A stretch of 64,000 bases of DNA from Pseudalkalibacillus decolorationis. Lineage in GTDB: Bacteria > Bacillota > Bacilli > Bacillales > Fictibacillaceae. This document shows, piece by piece, positions 11,107 to 20,961 of the stretch. A model generated the notes under the pieces. It had not been told where the DNA came from, ran no database searches, and saw nothing but the letters and a program-made list of their open reading frames with translations. Numbering within the stretch: the first letter of the stretch is position 1; every line of letters begins with the position of its first letter. Location of the stretch: NCBI RefSeq assembly GCF_024609785.1, contig NZ_JANHJQ010000014.1:10652-74651 (forward strand), written 5' to 3'. The position numbers and the translations under genes were made by a program.

Positions 11107-11829
11107 TTATTTCCCCCTTACTACAGTTCCAATATTTTCTCCTTCGATAACACGCTTGATATTTCCTTCTTCCATGATCGAGAATACGATTAATGGAATG
11201 TCATTATCCATACAAAGTGAAGAGGCTGTTGAATCCATAACACCTAAGCCTTCTTTTAGCACTTCGAGATACGAAAGTTTGTTATATTTCGTTGCACTTT
11301 CATCCATTTTAGGATCAGCAGAGTAAACGCCATCAACATTGTTTTTCGCCATTAATATGACTTCTGCTTCAATCTCAGCTGCACGGAGAGCCGCTGTAGT
11401 ATCCGTTGAGAAGTAAGGATTCCCAGTACCGGCTGCGAAAATGACAACACGCTTCTTCTCAAGATGCCTTATCGCTTTACGACGGATATAAGGTTCAGCA
11501 ACTTGACGCATTTCAATGGAGGTTTGCACCCTTGTTTGAATACCAATATTTTCGAGACTATCTTGAAGAGCTAGTGAGTTCATAACTGTCGCAAGCATCC
11601 CCATATAATCAGCGGTAGCTCGGTCCATTCCCATATCACTACCTGCAATACCTCTCCAAATGTTCCCTCCTCCAACGACAACAGCAACCTCAACATCCAT
11701 TTCAACGATTTCCTTAACTTGAGTTGCGATTGATTGGATTACGCCAGGTTCGATCCCATAGCCCATCGTTCCTGACAATGCTTCTCCGCTTAACTTTAAG
11801 ACCACTCTGTTGTATTTCGGTGTACTCAT
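11107..11829 (-). CDS. pyrH: UMP kinase
   Basis: Phosphorylates UMP to UDP in pyrimidine nucleotide synthesis; a hexameric amino-acid-kinase-fold enzyme. 240 residues. The N-terminal [10 protein letters not shown] is the phosphate-binding loop; [11 protein letters not shown] and [17 protein letters not shown] are the family's conserved glycine and substrate motifs; VDGVYSADP follows. It lies between tsf and frr as in nearly all bacteria, but a bidirectional terminator separates it from tsf here. Confidence 0.97.
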   Translation of the reverse strand: MSTPKYNRVVLKLSGEALSGTMGYGIEPGVIQSIATQVKEIVEMDVEVAVVVGGGNIWRGIAGSDMGMDRATADYMGMLATVMNSLALQDSLENIGIQTRVQTSIEMRQVAEPYIRRKAIRHLEKKRVVIFAAGTGNPYFSTDTTAALRAAEIEAEVILMAKNNVDGVYSADPKMDESATKYNKLSYLEVLKEGLGVMDSTASSLCMDNDIPLIVFSIMEEGNIKRVIEGENIGTVVRGK

Positions 11830-11873
11830 CTTTTCCCTCCATCAGCGTTTCCTACATTATATGGGTTTGCTTG

Positions 11874-11908
11874 AAAAATAGGGAACACATTGCGTGTCCC
11901 CTATTTTT
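11874..11908. terminator. Bidirectional Rho-independent terminator between tsf and pyrH
   Basis: AAAAATAGGG-A-ACAC, a 5-base loop and GTGT-C-CCCTATTTTT form a 15-position stem with one mismatch, flanked by A- and T-runs so that it could work on both strands. On the minus strand it follows tsf. Confidence 0.88.
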
Positions 11909-11957
11909 CGGTTCTAAGAAGTGCGCTCTATACTGCACATATATACATAGAACGTTA

Positions 11958-12842
11958 TTACTTTTTCACCTGTGACATTACTTCTTCAGCAAAATTGTCA
12001 TCACGCTTTTCCATACCTTCTCCAACTTCATAGCGGACAAATCCTTTTACAGATCCACCTTTACTGCTTACATATTTACCAACTTTTTGATCTGGATCTT
12101 TAACAAACCCTTGATCAACAAGGCAAATTTCTTCGAAGAACTTGTTAAGTCGACCTTCAACCATTTTTTCGACAATCTTTTCTGGCTTGCCTTCATTGAG
12201 AGCCTGTTGTGTCAACACTTCACGCTCACGTTCAACTTCTTCATCAGAAACTGAATCACGGTTCACGTAACGGGGGTTAACCGCAGCAATATGCATTGCT
12301 ACATCTTTTGCAACCTCTTCATCTGTAGTACCACCGATAACAGATAATACACCGATACGTCCGCCCATGTGGAGGTAACCGCCGAATGCATCATTCTCCT
12401 CTTTTTGCAAAATCGTGAAGCGACGAAGAGAAATCTTCTCACCAATTTTCGCGATTGCATTGTTAATATATTCTTCTACAGGAACACTTCCGCCAGCCAT
12501 TGTTTGCTTACTAGCTTCTTCAACAGAAGATGGCTTCCCTTCTAGAAGGTGTAAAGCGATGTCTTTAATTAACTTTTTGAACCCATCGTTCTTTGCAACG
12601 AAGTCTGTTTCAGAGTTAACTTCAACAATTACAGCTTCATTTCCATTAATCTCAATATGAGTTAAACCTTCAGCAGCAATTCGGTCAGCCTTTTTTGCTG
12701 CCTTAGCAATACCTTTTTCTCGAAGCCAATCTACTGCTTTTTCCATATTACCGTCGTTCTCAGTAAGTGCCTTTTTACAATCCATCATTCCAGCACCCGT
12801 TTTTCCACGTAACTCTTTAACCATTTGTGCAGTAACTGCCAT
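11958..12842 (-). CDS. tsf: Translation elongation factor Ts
   Basis: Guanine-nucleotide exchange factor for EF-Tu. 294 residues. The N-terminal UBA-like domain has [16 protein letters not shown]; the family signature [13 protein letters not shown], which inserts into EF-Tu, is near residue 75; the C-terminal dimerisation part contains [16 protein letters not shown] strong AGGAGG precedes the ATG. It follows rpsB, with a hairpin between them that may reduce tsf relative to rpsB. Confidence 0.98.
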   Translation of the reverse strand: MAVTAQMVKELRGKTGAGMMDCKKALTENDGNMEKAVDWLREKGIAKAAKKADRIAAEGLTHIEINGNEAVIVEVNSETDFVAKNDGFKKLIKDIALHLLEGKPSSVEEASKQTMAGGSVPVEEYINNAIAKIGEKISLRRFTILQKEENDAFGGYLHMGGRIGVLSVIGGTTDEEVAKDVAMHIAAVNPRYVNRDSVSDEEVEREREVLTQQALNEGKPEKIVEKMVEGRLNKFFEEICLVDQGFVKDPDQKVGKYVSSKGGSVKGFVRYEVGEGMEKRDDNFAEEVMSQVKK

Positions 12843-12887
12843 GTGTGATTTCCTCCTTTTAAATATGTAATACTAATGCCTCTCTTT

Positions 12888-12927
12888 AAAAAGGGTGATA
12901 AAGGGTCAGTTCCCCTCTATCACCCTT
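12888..12927 (-). terminator. Terminator or attenuator between rpsB and tsf
   Basis: A perfect 10-bp stem, AAGGGTGATA at 12891-12900 and TATCACCCTT at 12918-12927, with a 17-base loop; on the minus strand it runs into TTTTT. Because rpsB and tsf are normally co-transcribed, it probably works as a partial terminator. Confidence 0.85.
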
Positions 12928-12940
12928 ATCGAACAATTAT

Positions 12941-13672
12941 TTATGCTTTTGCTTCTACTTCTTCCTCTTCGGAAGCTTCTTCTTCAGCACCGCTCTGGTT
13001 TGCTTCGACAACTGCGTCAGCCATTTTAGAAGTTAGTAGCTTAACAGCACGAATAGCGTCATCGTTACCAGGGATCACTACATCGATCTCATCCGGATCA
13101 CAGTTTGTATCAACAATTGCAACGATCGGAATGTTGAGTTTACGCGCTTCTGCAATTGCAATACGCTCTTTACGAGGATCGATTACGAAAAGTACGTCAG
13201 GTAGGCCTTTCATGTCTTTAATTCCACCTAGGAACTTTTCAAGACGGTCCATTTCCTTTTTAAGAAGAATAACTTCTTTCTTTGGAAGAACATCGAATGT
13301 ACCATCTTCTTGCATTTTTTCAAGGTCTTTAAGACGCTTGATACGCTTGCGAATAGTGTCGAAGTTGGTCAACGTTCCACCTAACCAACGATGGTTGATG
13401 TAATATTGACCCGCACGTGCAGCTTCGTCTTTAACTGATTCTTGAGCCTGCTTTTTCGTACCGACGAAAAGGATCTTTCCTCCATCAGCTGCGATGTCAC
13501 GCATATAATTATATGCTTCTTCAACCTTCTTTACTGTCTTTTGAAGATCGATGATGTAGATGCCGTTACGCTCTGTGAAGATGTAACGTGCCATCTTTGG
13601 GTTCCAACGGCGTGTTTGATGACCGAAGTGCACACCCGCTTCTAACAATTGCTTCATTGAAATAACTGCCAT
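12941..13672 (-). CDS. rpsB: 30S ribosomal protein S2
   Basis: Ribosomal small-subunit protein. The start [20 protein letters not shown] is typical. The S2 core includes [22 protein letters not shown] and the PDVLFVIDP segment; the tail is acidic ([14 protein letters not shown]). The longest reading begins at a GTG (13681) that overlaps the Shine-Dalgarno; AGGAGGT lies 8 bases before the ATG at 13672, giving 243 residues. A promoter and a leader of about 220 bases with several hairpins precede it, which suggests autoregulation. Confidence 0.97.
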   Translation of the reverse strand: MAVISMKQLLEAGVHFGHQTRRWNPKMARYIFTERNGIYIIDLQKTVKKVEEAYNYMRDIAADGGKILFVGTKKQAQESVKDEAARAGQYYINHRWLGGTLTNFDTIRKRIKRLKDLEKMQEDGTFDVLPKKEVILLKKEMDRLEKFLGGIKDMKGLPDVLFVIDPRKERIAIAEARKLNIPIVAIVDTNCDPDEIDVVIPGNDDAIRAVKLLTSKMADAVVEANQSGAEEEASEEEEVEAKA

Positions 13673-13891
13673 TTCTGGCACCTCCTATGGTTTTTTCCTC
13701 CGTCCGCTTCGAATCAAGTGCAACTGTTGCTTAAGGATGCTTAAAATCAAGGATCTTCGACAAAACTGTTACGTCCTGTAACAACGTTGAACTGACTCAC
13801 ATCGTGTGAGCCTAACGTCGAAGTTACTAACATCCTGTTGGCCACAGCACCAACACCGCAATCCACGAACGTGTGAGATGTAATAAACACC
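13673..13891 (-). promoter_or_regulatory. Structured 5' leader of rpsB
   Basis: The transcribed leader can fold into a three-way junction. A closing stem of seven perfect pairs (GTCGAAG at 13817-13823 with CTTCGAC at 13755-13761) encloses a 6-bp hairpin at 13796-13810 (CTCACA/TGTGAG, 3-base loop) and a 6-bp hairpin at 13767-13783 (TGTTAC/GTAACA, 5-base loop). A further 6-bp hairpin (TGTTGG/CCAACA) lies upstream at 13836-13855. No terminator is seen before the start codon. The layout resembles r-protein autoregulatory leaders, where the protein binds a mimic of its rRNA site; that S2 is the ligand is inference. Confidence 0.6.
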
Positions 13892-13898
13892 GAAAATA

Positions 13899-13928
13899 AC
13901 TATACCACAAACTTAAGTATTCTAGCAA
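13899..13928 (-). promoter_or_regulatory. Sigma-A promoter of rpsB
   Basis: On the minus strand, TTGCTA (13923-13928) and TATAGT (13899-13904) are separated by 18 bases, both close to the sigma-A consensus. The predicted start is near 13891, just before the structured leader. It begins immediately after the swrB stop codon, so rpsB is transcribed separately from the fla/che operon. Confidence 0.75.
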
Positions 13929-13932
13929 GTGC

Positions 13933-14424
13933 CTATTGCCCATCTTGATAAAATTTTATCAATAGTTCAATCTCACCTTTCCCTTTATTCATAACCTTTG
14001 CAATTTCCTCTATGGATTGACCTTTTTCATACATAGATAAGACTTGAGAGGTTAAAGATGGACCAAATTGTTCTCTATCTTCTATAGTTGGTGTCGAGTA
14101 GGACTCAAGGTCTTCGTTGACAGCCCCTTTTAGTGCGGAACGATTATCATCTTCCATAATTGTCCCTTCACTATCATCAGCCCATAAATCATTCTCAACT
14201 TCCTCGTTTTTTTGGGATTCTCTTTCCGAACGAAGTTGATTGAGAAAATCCTCATTTTCCTCTTTCATTTCAGTCGTATAAGCGAGTAGAACATCTTCCA
14301 TCTCTACCTTTATTTTTTCGATCTCTTGTTTGTCTGAGGAGTCCAATCTTCTCCATACAATCAAAATTACCATCAATGTAAGTAAATGAAGGATAAAGCT
14401 AATTGCAAATAAAAAACCTATCAT
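13933..14424 (-). CDS. swrB: Swarming motility protein SwrB
   Basis: 163 residues, last gene of the fla/che operon, in the position of B. subtilis swrB (ylxL). One membrane helix at residues 2-24 is followed by a charged coiled coil (EEIEKIKVEMEDVL-like region) and a C-terminal helix-turn-helix-like segment, EEIAKVMNKGKGEIELLIKF. In B. subtilis SwrB promotes maturation of the flagellar export gate. Identification rests on position, size and topology plus the C-terminal segment; sequence outside these is poorly conserved in the family. Confidence 0.85.
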   Translation of the reverse strand: MIGFLFAISFILHLLTLMVILIVWRRLDSSDKQEIEKIKVEMEDVLLAYTTEMKEENEDFLNQLRSERESQKNEEVENDLWADDSEGTIMEDDNRSALKGAVNEDLESYSTPTIEDREQFGPSLTSQVLSMYEKGQSIEEIAKVMNKGKGEIELLIKFYQDGQ

Positions 14425-14566
14425 ATTTATTCTCCTATCTTACCTTCCTTAATTCCAAATACAACGTGATTAGAATGTAAAAGTTCAAGAAGCTGCAACA
14501 AATTTTATACTTTATTTACTTGGACAAAATCCTTTTATGATCTCTTTTCCACTTAAACCACTTCGT

Positions 14567-15328
14567 TTAAAGGTATTTGGATAATACATTTTGAAGCTTG
14601 AAAAGTGCCTTGGAATGAATTTGTGAGATTCGTGAAGTCGACAATCCAAGAACTTGTCCAATTTCAGTTAAGGTCAGTTCCTCATAATAAAATAAACTGA
14701 CAACGAGTTGTTCCTTTGCGTTTAAATCTTCTATAATTTCAGTTAAATGTTGATGCAATTCCGTAGTCAACATTATAGATTCAGGTGTTTTCACTTTCTT
14801 ATCTTCGATTGTGTACCCGATCTTCTCATTCGAATCGTTATCCTTACTCTCCTCATCTATCGATAAAACATTAGCTAAAAAGGTTTCTGACATGATGGTT
14901 AAGACATCGACTTCTGCAAAGCCTAATTGACCAGCAACCTCTTCAGCAGAAACGGTTCGCATGTGTTCTTGTTCCATTCGTTCAATTGCCAGCTCAATTT
15001 TCTTTGATTTCTCTCTCAATGACCTCGGAAGCCAGTCTTCTCTTCTTAATCCATCGAGAATTGAACCTCTTATTCGGAAGGAAGCATACGTATCAAATTT
15101 CAAATCTCGACTCGGATCAAACTTTTTCAGTGCGTCGTATAATCCCATCAAACCGTGGCTTCTCAAATCATCCTTGTTAACGTTTCGTGGTAAACCTCCT
15201 GCGATTCGCTGTACATGATATTGCACCAGAGGTAAATGCATCTCTAGTAACGCTTCGCAAGAGTCCTTATCCTGATACCTTGTCCAATTATCCCAATGCA
15301 CACTTACTTCACTACTAGCACTTTGCAT
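14567..15328 (-). CDS. sigD: RNA polymerase sigma factor SigD (FliA/WhiG family)
   Basis: Flagellar and autolysin sigma factor, 253 residues. Region 2 is seen as LKFDTYASFRIRGSILDGLR; region 3 has the AEEVAGQLGF helix; region 4 has the helix-turn-helix LTLTEIGQVLGLSTSRISQI. The ATG is preceded by GAGGAGGG. It is near the end of the fla/che operon, between cheD and swrB as in B. subtilis, where its distal position makes its level limiting for motility. Confidence 0.97.
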   Translation of the reverse strand: MQSASSEVSVHWDNWTRYQDKDSCEALLEMHLPLVQYHVQRIAGGLPRNVNKDDLRSHGLMGLYDALKKFDPSRDLKFDTYASFRIRGSILDGLRREDWLPRSLREKSKKIELAIERMEQEHMRTVSAEEVAGQLGFAEVDVLTIMSETFLANVLSIDEESKDNDSNEKIGYTIEDKKVKTPESIMLTTELHQHLTEIIEDLNAKEQLVVSLFYYEELTLTEIGQVLGLSTSRISQIHSKALFKLQNVLSKYL

Positions 15329-15364
15329 CTAATCCCTCCTCGTATATTAGATCGAATAGCCTCA

Positions 15365-15865
15365 TTAAATCGTTGTTGTTCCCTTGTAAATTGTTCGAAC
15401 TGTGAGTTTACTAGTAACTGGATCAAATTCAATCGTTCTCCCATTCGTACCACCAATCTCTTCAACGAGAATTGGAATATTTAAAGACTGAAGGGTCTCT
15501 TTCACTGCTTCAACATTTCGAGGTCCAACGCGCATCGTATCGCTCTGATTACTAAATTGAAACATTTGAGCACCACCAGCAATTTTTGCATGTAATCGAT
15601 TACGAGTTGTATTAAAGGTATGATTGAGTTCCGAGACCATTGCTGGAATGGCCGTATCGGCATATTTAGCAAGGTTAAATGATGAACCTTTCGAAATATT
15701 GGAGCTCGGAAGCATGATATGAGCTAAACCCGCAACGTGAGAGTGTAAATCGTAGAGAACCACACCAACACACGAGCCGAGGCCAACCGTTCTTAAATGT
15801 TGATGTTCCTTTGCTATCTGGTAATCCGCGATGCCAACCTGAACCACTTCAATTGTTTTATTCAT
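15365..15865 (-). CDS. cheD: Chemoreceptor glutamine deamidase CheD
   Basis: Deamidates receptor glutamines and stimulates the CheC phosphatase. 166 residues. The catalytic Cys is residue 32 in GLGSCVGVVLYD and the His is residue 49 in AGLAHIMLP, with Thr26 completing the triad. It overlaps cheC by four bases, which fits the CheC-CheD partnership. Confidence 0.97.
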   Translation of the reverse strand: MNKTIEVVQVGIADYQIAKEHQHLRTVGLGSCVGVVLYDLHSHVAGLAHIMLPSSNISKGSSFNLAKYADTAIPAMVSELNHTFNTTRNRLHAKIAGGAQMFQFSNQSDTMRVGPRNVEAVKETLQSLNIPILVEEIGGTNGRTIEFDPVTSKLTVRTIYKGTTTI

Positions 15866-16497
15866 TTTATCGGAACCCCAAGCGCTTGAAAGATTGTCTG
15901 AAACGACTCTGGATCAGGAAGGAGCAAAAAATGTCCCTCTACACCTGTTTTATTCCGTTGCGAATCTATAAGTTGTGTATCAATAATAATGGCAAAATCA
16001 CTAACCTGAGACATCTCTATTAATCCATGAGATAGTACTGCTGCAACCATATCCACGGTTAAGAAGGGTACTGAAGGGGCTAACTTAAGACCAGTAAAGT
16101 CTGAAAAAGATGATAAATATGAGCCCGCTAAAATGTTACCTGTTTCCTGTAATGCAGAACGAGAAATCTCTAAATCTAAGATCGTTTCCTCTGTAATCGA
16201 TTGGTCACCTGTCAATTGTTGGGTTAAGTGAACAGCCTCTGTAATTGATAGAATGAAAAACATGTTTCCTGGTGCATCACCTGAAACACGAAGAAATGTA
16301 GCTGCGACTACCATTTCAGCCCCGCCGATCAACTCTGTTACCTCATTAAATGGAACAAGTTCCACAGAAGGTACACTCATATCAACTGATTTATGAACCA
16401 GCTTTGATAAAGCAGTAGCTGCATTCCCTGCACCAATGTTTCCGATTTCTTTCAAAACATCTTTATGGAAATCAGTAAACTGCTCAGGGGTGATCAT
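15862..16497 (-). CDS. cheC: CheY-P phosphatase CheC
   Basis: Dephosphorylates CheY-P in chemotactic adaptation. 211 residues with both phosphatase-type helices: EIGNIGAGNAATALSKL near residue 16 and ETGNILAGSYLSSFSDF near 116, each with the E-x-x-N pattern. It overlaps cheW and cheD by four bases (ATGA type), so translation is probably coupled. Confidence 0.97.
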   Translation of the reverse strand: MITPEQFTDFHKDVLKEIGNIGAGNAATALSKLVHKSVDMSVPSVELVPFNEVTELIGGAEMVVAATFLRVSGDAPGNMFFILSITEAVHLTQQLTGDQSITEETILDLEISRSALQETGNILAGSYLSSFSDFTGLKLAPSVPFLTVDMVAAVLSHGLIEMSQVSDFAIIIDTQLIDSQRNKTGVEGHFLLLPDPESFQTIFQALGVPIK

Positions 16498-16979
16498 TCT
16501 TTCGTCTCCTTCATCTTTCGAAGCTCTATAATTTCATCTGGATTGAGTACCTTTTCGAGATTCAATAAAATGAGTAAACGGCGATCAAGCTTTACGACAC
16601 CATCTAAATATTCAGCGTCAATTCCTCCTACTACCTCTGGTGCAGGTTCTACTGAGTCATCAGGGACATCAATCACATCATTGGCTGCATCCACAATCAT
16701 TCCTACTTCAAGGTCATTTGCATTGACGATTACAATTCTCGTTTCTTCTGTATGGACTGCTTCTGGTAGCTCAAAGCGACTCCGAAGATCAATTACTGGC
16801 GTAACAACTCCGCGTAAATTAATGACACCTTTTACAAAGGAAGGTGTTCGTGGAACACGTGTAATATCTTGGTTTCTTTCGATGGATTTAACCTGGTGAA
16901 TATCCACTCCATATTCCTCATCCAGAAGTTGAAACACAATTACTTTCATTTCTCTTTTTTTCGTTTTCATTTCAGACAC
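16494..16979 (-). CDS. cheW: Chemotaxis coupling protein CheW
   Basis: Links receptors to CheA. 161 residues forming a single CheW (SH3-like double barrel) domain, with ITRVPRTPSFVKGVINLRGV as the conserved core. It starts at GTG with AGGAGG seven bases upstream. A highly charged N-terminal tail (KTKKREMK) precedes the domain. It lies between cheA and cheC. Confidence 0.96.
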   Translation of the reverse strand: MSEMKTKKREMKVIVFQLLDEEYGVDIHQVKSIERNQDITRVPRTPSFVKGVINLRGVVTPVIDLRSRFELPEAVHTEETRIVIVNANDLEVGMIVDAANDVIDVPDDSVEPAPEVVGGIDAEYLDGVVKLDRRLLILLNLEKVLNPDEIIELRKMKETKE

Positions 16980-17004
16980 TTTAACTCCTCCTTATATATT
17001 CAAA

Positions 17005-19005
17005 TCATCTAATCAAATCATTACAGTCTAAGATAAGGGCGACCTGTCCATTACCTAGGATTGTTGCACCAGATATCGCAAATACATTAGATAAATAATC
17101 ACCAAGAGGCTTTAACACAATTTCTTGTTGACCAATAAAGGAATCGACCTTAAGCGCGGCCATCTTATCCCCTTTTTTAACAACTACGACCGAAACATAC
17201 TCATCAGCTAATCGTTCCCCTGGAATGTGCAAGACATTTTGAAGAGAAACAAGAGGAACAACTTTCCCTCTAAAATCAATGACTTGCTGCTGATGTGCTT
17301 TCATAATTTCTTCCTTGGTAAGGATCACGCTTTCAACGATGTTTGATAAAGGTAATGCGTATGTTTCTTCACCAGCAGTTACGAGCATGACAGATAGAAT
17401 CGACATAGTCAGTGGAAGTTGGATCGAGAACTTAGACCCTTGACCAAGGATAGAGGTCACAGTAATTTTTCCACCTAACGATTCTATCTTACTTTTTACA
17501 ACATCAAGACCTACTCCTCTTCCTGATATATCGGAAACGATTTCAGCTGTGCTAAATCCTGAGGCAAATAATAATTGGTATACATCATGGTCATCCATAT
17601 CAGCGGCTGTACTAGCATCTACGATTTTGTTATCGACCGCTTTTTGCAGAATTTTTTCTCGGTCAATACCGCCACCGTCATCCTCAATTTCGATGTAGAC
17701 ATGGTTACCGCTGTGATATGCGGCTAGAGTTATCTTACCCTCACACACTTTTTGATTGGCTTCACGTTTTTCAGGAAGCTCAATTCCATGATCCACTGAA
17801 TTTCTCAACAAATGGACGAGTGGATCTCCGATTTCATCAATAACAGTCCGATCTAACTCAGTTTCTCCGCCTAGTACGATCAGGTTCACCTTTTTACCAA
17901 GATCCTTAGCTAAACTCCGAATCATTCTTGGAAACCGATTAAATACTTGATCAATCGGAACCATTCGCATCGTAAGTAACGTATCTTGGAGGTCACTTGA
18001 CAACCTTGTCATATGTTCAACCGTATCCACCAATCCTGGATGCTTCAACTCACTAGCAATCGTTTCAAGCCTTCCGCGATCAATGACGAGTTCTTCAAAA
18101 AGGTTCATCAGTTGATCGAGACGTTGGATGTTTACTCGGATGGTTTTGTTGTTCACTGTTTGCTTGGAGGATGTGCCTTTTTCGTTGTCTTTTGTCTCCG
18201 TATTCGTTGATATATTTGATTGTTCTTCTACTGTAGCGGCAGCTTCTACTTTCCCTTCATTAATTGTTTCTATATTTAGTGGACGTGCAACAACCTTATT
18301 AACTTCAGAAACCTTTTTGATTCTCGCAATAAGTTCATCCGATTGAAGCTTGGATAAAAGGGTCACTGTAAAATCAAGATCAAACTTCTCTTCCTCGAGC
18401 TCGTTAACCGAAGGAGTAGAGTGAATCACCTCTCCAACCTGCTCAATCACTTCAAATACCATATAAACCCGAGCAGCTTTTAAAATACAGTTTGGGTCGA
18501 GTGCGATTGTAACCGAATATGGATGAAAGCCCTGCTCCATGGATTCTTGAATTACCGATTTTTGAAATTCATCAAGTTGAATTCCATTATCGCCTGAATC
18601 TGCTCTTACTTGATCGGAAACACTTTCTCCGTTTTCAATTAGATCTAATGTTTGAACAGTGTGCGAAACATCTCTTTTTCCATCTCCCCCTTCAATAATG
18701 GACTCCACCATAGCTTCCAGATGATCAATAGAATCAAATAACACGTCGATTATATTAGGAGTAACTGAAATTTGGTCTTGTCTGACTGCGTCCAGAACGT
18801 TCTCCATTTTGTGGGTAAGATTTGCTAGGTCTTCATATCCCATAGTTGCAGACATCCCTTTTAAGGTATGTGCTGAGCGAAAGATTTCATTAACAATTGA
18901 TTTCTCATTCGGTTCATTTTCAAGCCGAAGCATATGATCATTGATCGCTTGAAGATGTTCTTTACTTTCCTCGACAAAAACATCTAAATATTGGTTCATA
19001 TCCAT
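17005..19005 (-). CDS. cheA: Chemotaxis histidine kinase CheA
   Basis: Receptor-controlled kinase that phosphorylates CheY and CheB. 666 residues: Hpt domain with His46 in FRSAHTLKG; CheY-binding P2 near 150-250; a short linker rich in Thr/Asn/Glu; dimerisation P3 (NIQRLDQLMNLFEELVIDRG); ATPase P4 with N box (LLRNSVDHGIE), G1 (DDGGGID) and G2 (GRGVGLDVV); CheW-like P5 at the C-terminus. It lies 12 bases after cheB. Confidence 0.98.
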   Translation of the reverse strand: MDMNQYLDVFVEESKEHLQAINDHMLRLENEPNEKSIVNEIFRSAHTLKGMSATMGYEDLANLTHKMENVLDAVRQDQISVTPNIIDVLFDSIDHLEAMVESIIEGGDGKRDVSHTVQTLDLIENGESVSDQVRADSGDNGIQLDEFQKSVIQESMEQGFHPYSVTIALDPNCILKAARVYMVFEVIEQVGEVIHSTPSVNELEEEKFDLDFTVTLLSKLQSDELIARIKKVSEVNKVVARPLNIETINEGKVEAAATVEEQSNISTNTETKDNEKGTSSKQTVNNKTIRVNIQRLDQLMNLFEELVIDRGRLETIASELKHPGLVDTVEHMTRLSSDLQDTLLTMRMVPIDQVFNRFPRMIRSLAKDLGKKVNLIVLGGETELDRTVIDEIGDPLVHLLRNSVDHGIELPEKREANQKVCEGKITLAAYHSGNHVYIEIEDDGGGIDREKILQKAVDNKIVDASTAADMDDHDVYQLLFASGFSTAEIVSDISGRGVGLDVVKSKIESLGGKITVTSILGQGSKFSIQLPLTMSILSVMLVTAGEETYALPLSNIVESVILTKEEIMKAHQQQVIDFRGKVVPLVSLQNVLHIPGERLADEYVSVVVVKKGDKMAALKVDSFIGQQEIVLKPLGDYLSNVFAISGATILGNGQVALILDCNDLIR

Positions 19006-19017
19006 TACAACAACCCC

Positions 19018-20085
19018 TTAATTCGTATAGCTTCTTATAATGTGTGCGATTTCATTTAAGTGGCAGATCTCATCCACCTTATTGCTTTCGATCACTGATC
19101 TTGGCATCCCGAAAACGATTGATGACTCCTCAGACTCAGCAATAACAACCGAGTCAGTATTCGTCTTTAAAGCAATCACTCCTTGCGTTCCATCCGAGCC
19201 CATCCCAGTCATAACAACAGCGATGGTCTGATATTCCCTAAGTTCTGACAAACTTTGAAACAGATAATCTACTGATGGTCGATGGCCTCTTTCGGGAGGA
19301 AGATGGTTATCGAGTCTAACCTTAAGGTCTGCCCCAACTTTTTCTACAAACATATGGAAGCCTCCAGGTGCGATATATGCTTTTCCTCTTACAAGAATAT
19401 CTCCATCCTCAGCCTCTTTCACTTCGATAGGAGAAATTCGGTTTAATCGTTCTGCCAGTGATTTTGTAAAAACAGGCGGCATATGTTGAACGATTACTAC
19501 TGGTGCATCAAGGTCGCCTCGTAGTTGGGCCAACACTTCAACGAGTGCTCGAGGCCCGCCTGTTGACGTTCCAATCGCTACAATTTTATCCTTTTCCACT
19601 AATAAATGTTTCACTATGAGGTTGTCTTCTATGTAGGAGAGTTGCTTAGTATAGTCATCTATAATGATTGGATCATTCCGGACCCTAGCACGAGCCGCAT
19701 GCTTGATTTTGTCAATAAGCTCGGCTTGTACTTTATGCAGATCAAGTGATATTTGTCCAGATGGTTTCGATATAAAATCAATCGCTCCATGCTGCATGGC
19801 TTCAATCGTTTGACTCGTTCCTGCCTTCGTTAAGCTGCTAAGCATAATAACTGGAAGAGGCGTGTCTTTCATAATTCCCTTTAATGTTTCAAGACCATTT
19901 TTCACTGGCATTTCAACATCGAGTGTCACTACATTGGGCTTACATTGTACGATCCTTTTTAATGCATCTTCACCATTTCGAGCGGTCCCACAGACTTCGA
20001 TCATGGGGTCGCTCGTCAGCAGATTCGTGATTACTTTTCTCATGAATGCTGAATCATCCACAACAAGGACCTTGATGGTAATCAA
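19018..20085 (-). CDS. cheB: Protein-glutamate methylesterase CheB
   Basis: Removes receptor methyl groups in adaptation. 355 residues: response-regulator domain with Asp10/Asp11 and the phospho-acceptor Asp56 (LDVEMPVKNG); a linker; methylesterase domain with the nucleophile in GTSTGGPRAL, His in VQHMPP and Asp in MGSDGTQG. The start is a TTG directly after the flhG stop codon (TAATTG), with only a weak AGGCAGG upstream, so its translation probably depends on flhG. Confidence 0.97.
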   Translation of the reverse strand: MITIKVLVVDDSAFMRKVITNLLTSDPMIEVCGTARNGEDALKRIVQCKPNVVTLDVEMPVKNGLETLKGIMKDTPLPVIMLSSLTKAGTSQTIEAMQHGAIDFISKPSGQISLDLHKVQAELIDKIKHAARARVRNDPIIIDDYTKQLSYIEDNLIVKHLLVEKDKIVAIGTSTGGPRALVEVLAQLRGDLDAPVVIVQHMPPVFTKSLAERLNRISPIEVKEAEDGDILVRGKAYIAPGGFHMFVEKVGADLKVRLDNHLPPERGHRPSVDYLFQSLSELREYQTIAVVMTGMGSDGTQGVIALKTNTDSVVIAESEESSIVFGMPRSVIESNKVDEICHLNEIAHIIRSYTN

Positions 20086-20961
20086 TTAGAAAACCTGCCT
20101 TTTTTGAAAATATTCCTTAAACTTCGATATAAAATTTGTTGTTTTTCGGTCTCTAGGGTCCGCCTCTTTAGTTTCATGCAGGATCAAGCCAGCTATATCA
20201 TTGACAGCTTTTGCGGCTTTACAATTTGGGTTCAGAAGAGTGTAAGGCTTTTGTTCTTTAACTGCCTTAAGTACTGTCCGATCATCTGGTATGAGTCCCT
20301 TTACGGTGACGGTTTTTTGTAAGAACTGATCTGCTGCAACCTTCATCCTACACCCGATGACTTTACCTTCCTTTTCAGATTCCATTCGATTCACCACAAT
20401 CGACACCTCTAGTTCGGGGCTTTCCTTGTGTACATGCTTTAACATCGCGTACCCGTCTGTAATCGCAGTCGGTTCCGGTGTGATAATTAGAAATACCTCG
20501 TCTGCTGATGTGATAAATTGCAAACTATCCTTTGTTGCTCCTGCACCCATATCGAAGAAAATATAAGCATAATCGGATTGCAGTGTCTGTATTTGTTCAC
20601 AAAAGTGATTAAATTGATTCGCTGATATTTCAACAAAACGATTGAGCTCACTTCCACCTGCAATAAAGTCAATATCTCCAGGGCCCTCCTCAACTATTTC
20701 TGAAATAAGAAGAGTCTTTTCGATTAGATCTGCAATTGTATATTGGGATGTACAGCCCATTAAGATATCAAGATTAGCCATTCCGATATCCAAATCAATT
20801 ACAAGTACCTTTTTATTCTGTTTTGCGAGTGACAATGCAAGGTTTATCGTAAAATTTGATTTCCCCACACCACCTTTCCCACTAACAACTGCCAGTACTT
20901 TTGCTTCTAATTGTTTAGTAGCTTCCAATCTCCTTCTTAGCGATTCCGCCTGATCAGACAT
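20086..20961 (-). CDS. flhG: Flagellum number regulator FlhG (MinD/ParA-like ATPase)
   Basis: YlxH of B. subtilis: a MinD-type ATPase that, with FlhF, sets flagellar number and placement and helps load C-ring components. The deviant Walker A is VVSGKGGVGKSN; switch regions DLDIGMANLD and FFDMGAG follow. The longest reading adds 21 hydrophobic residues (start 21024), but the ATG at 20961 has GGAGG upstream and gives the normal beginning MSDQAESLRRRLE, 291 residues. The start overlaps the flhF stop by 8 bases. Confidence 0.95.
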   Translation of the reverse strand: MSDQAESLRRRLEATKQLEAKVLAVVSGKGGVGKSNFTINLALSLAKQNKKVLVIDLDIGMANLDILMGCTSQYTIADLIEKTLLISEIVEEGPGDIDFIAGGSELNRFVEISANQFNHFCEQIQTLQSDYAYIFFDMGAGATKDSLQFITSADEVFLIITPEPTAITDGYAMLKHVHKESPELEVSIVVNRMESEKEGKVIGCRMKVAADQFLQKTVTVKGLIPDDRTVLKAVKEQKPYTLLNPNCKAAKAVNDIAGLILHETKEADPRDRKTTNFISKFKEYFQKRQVF

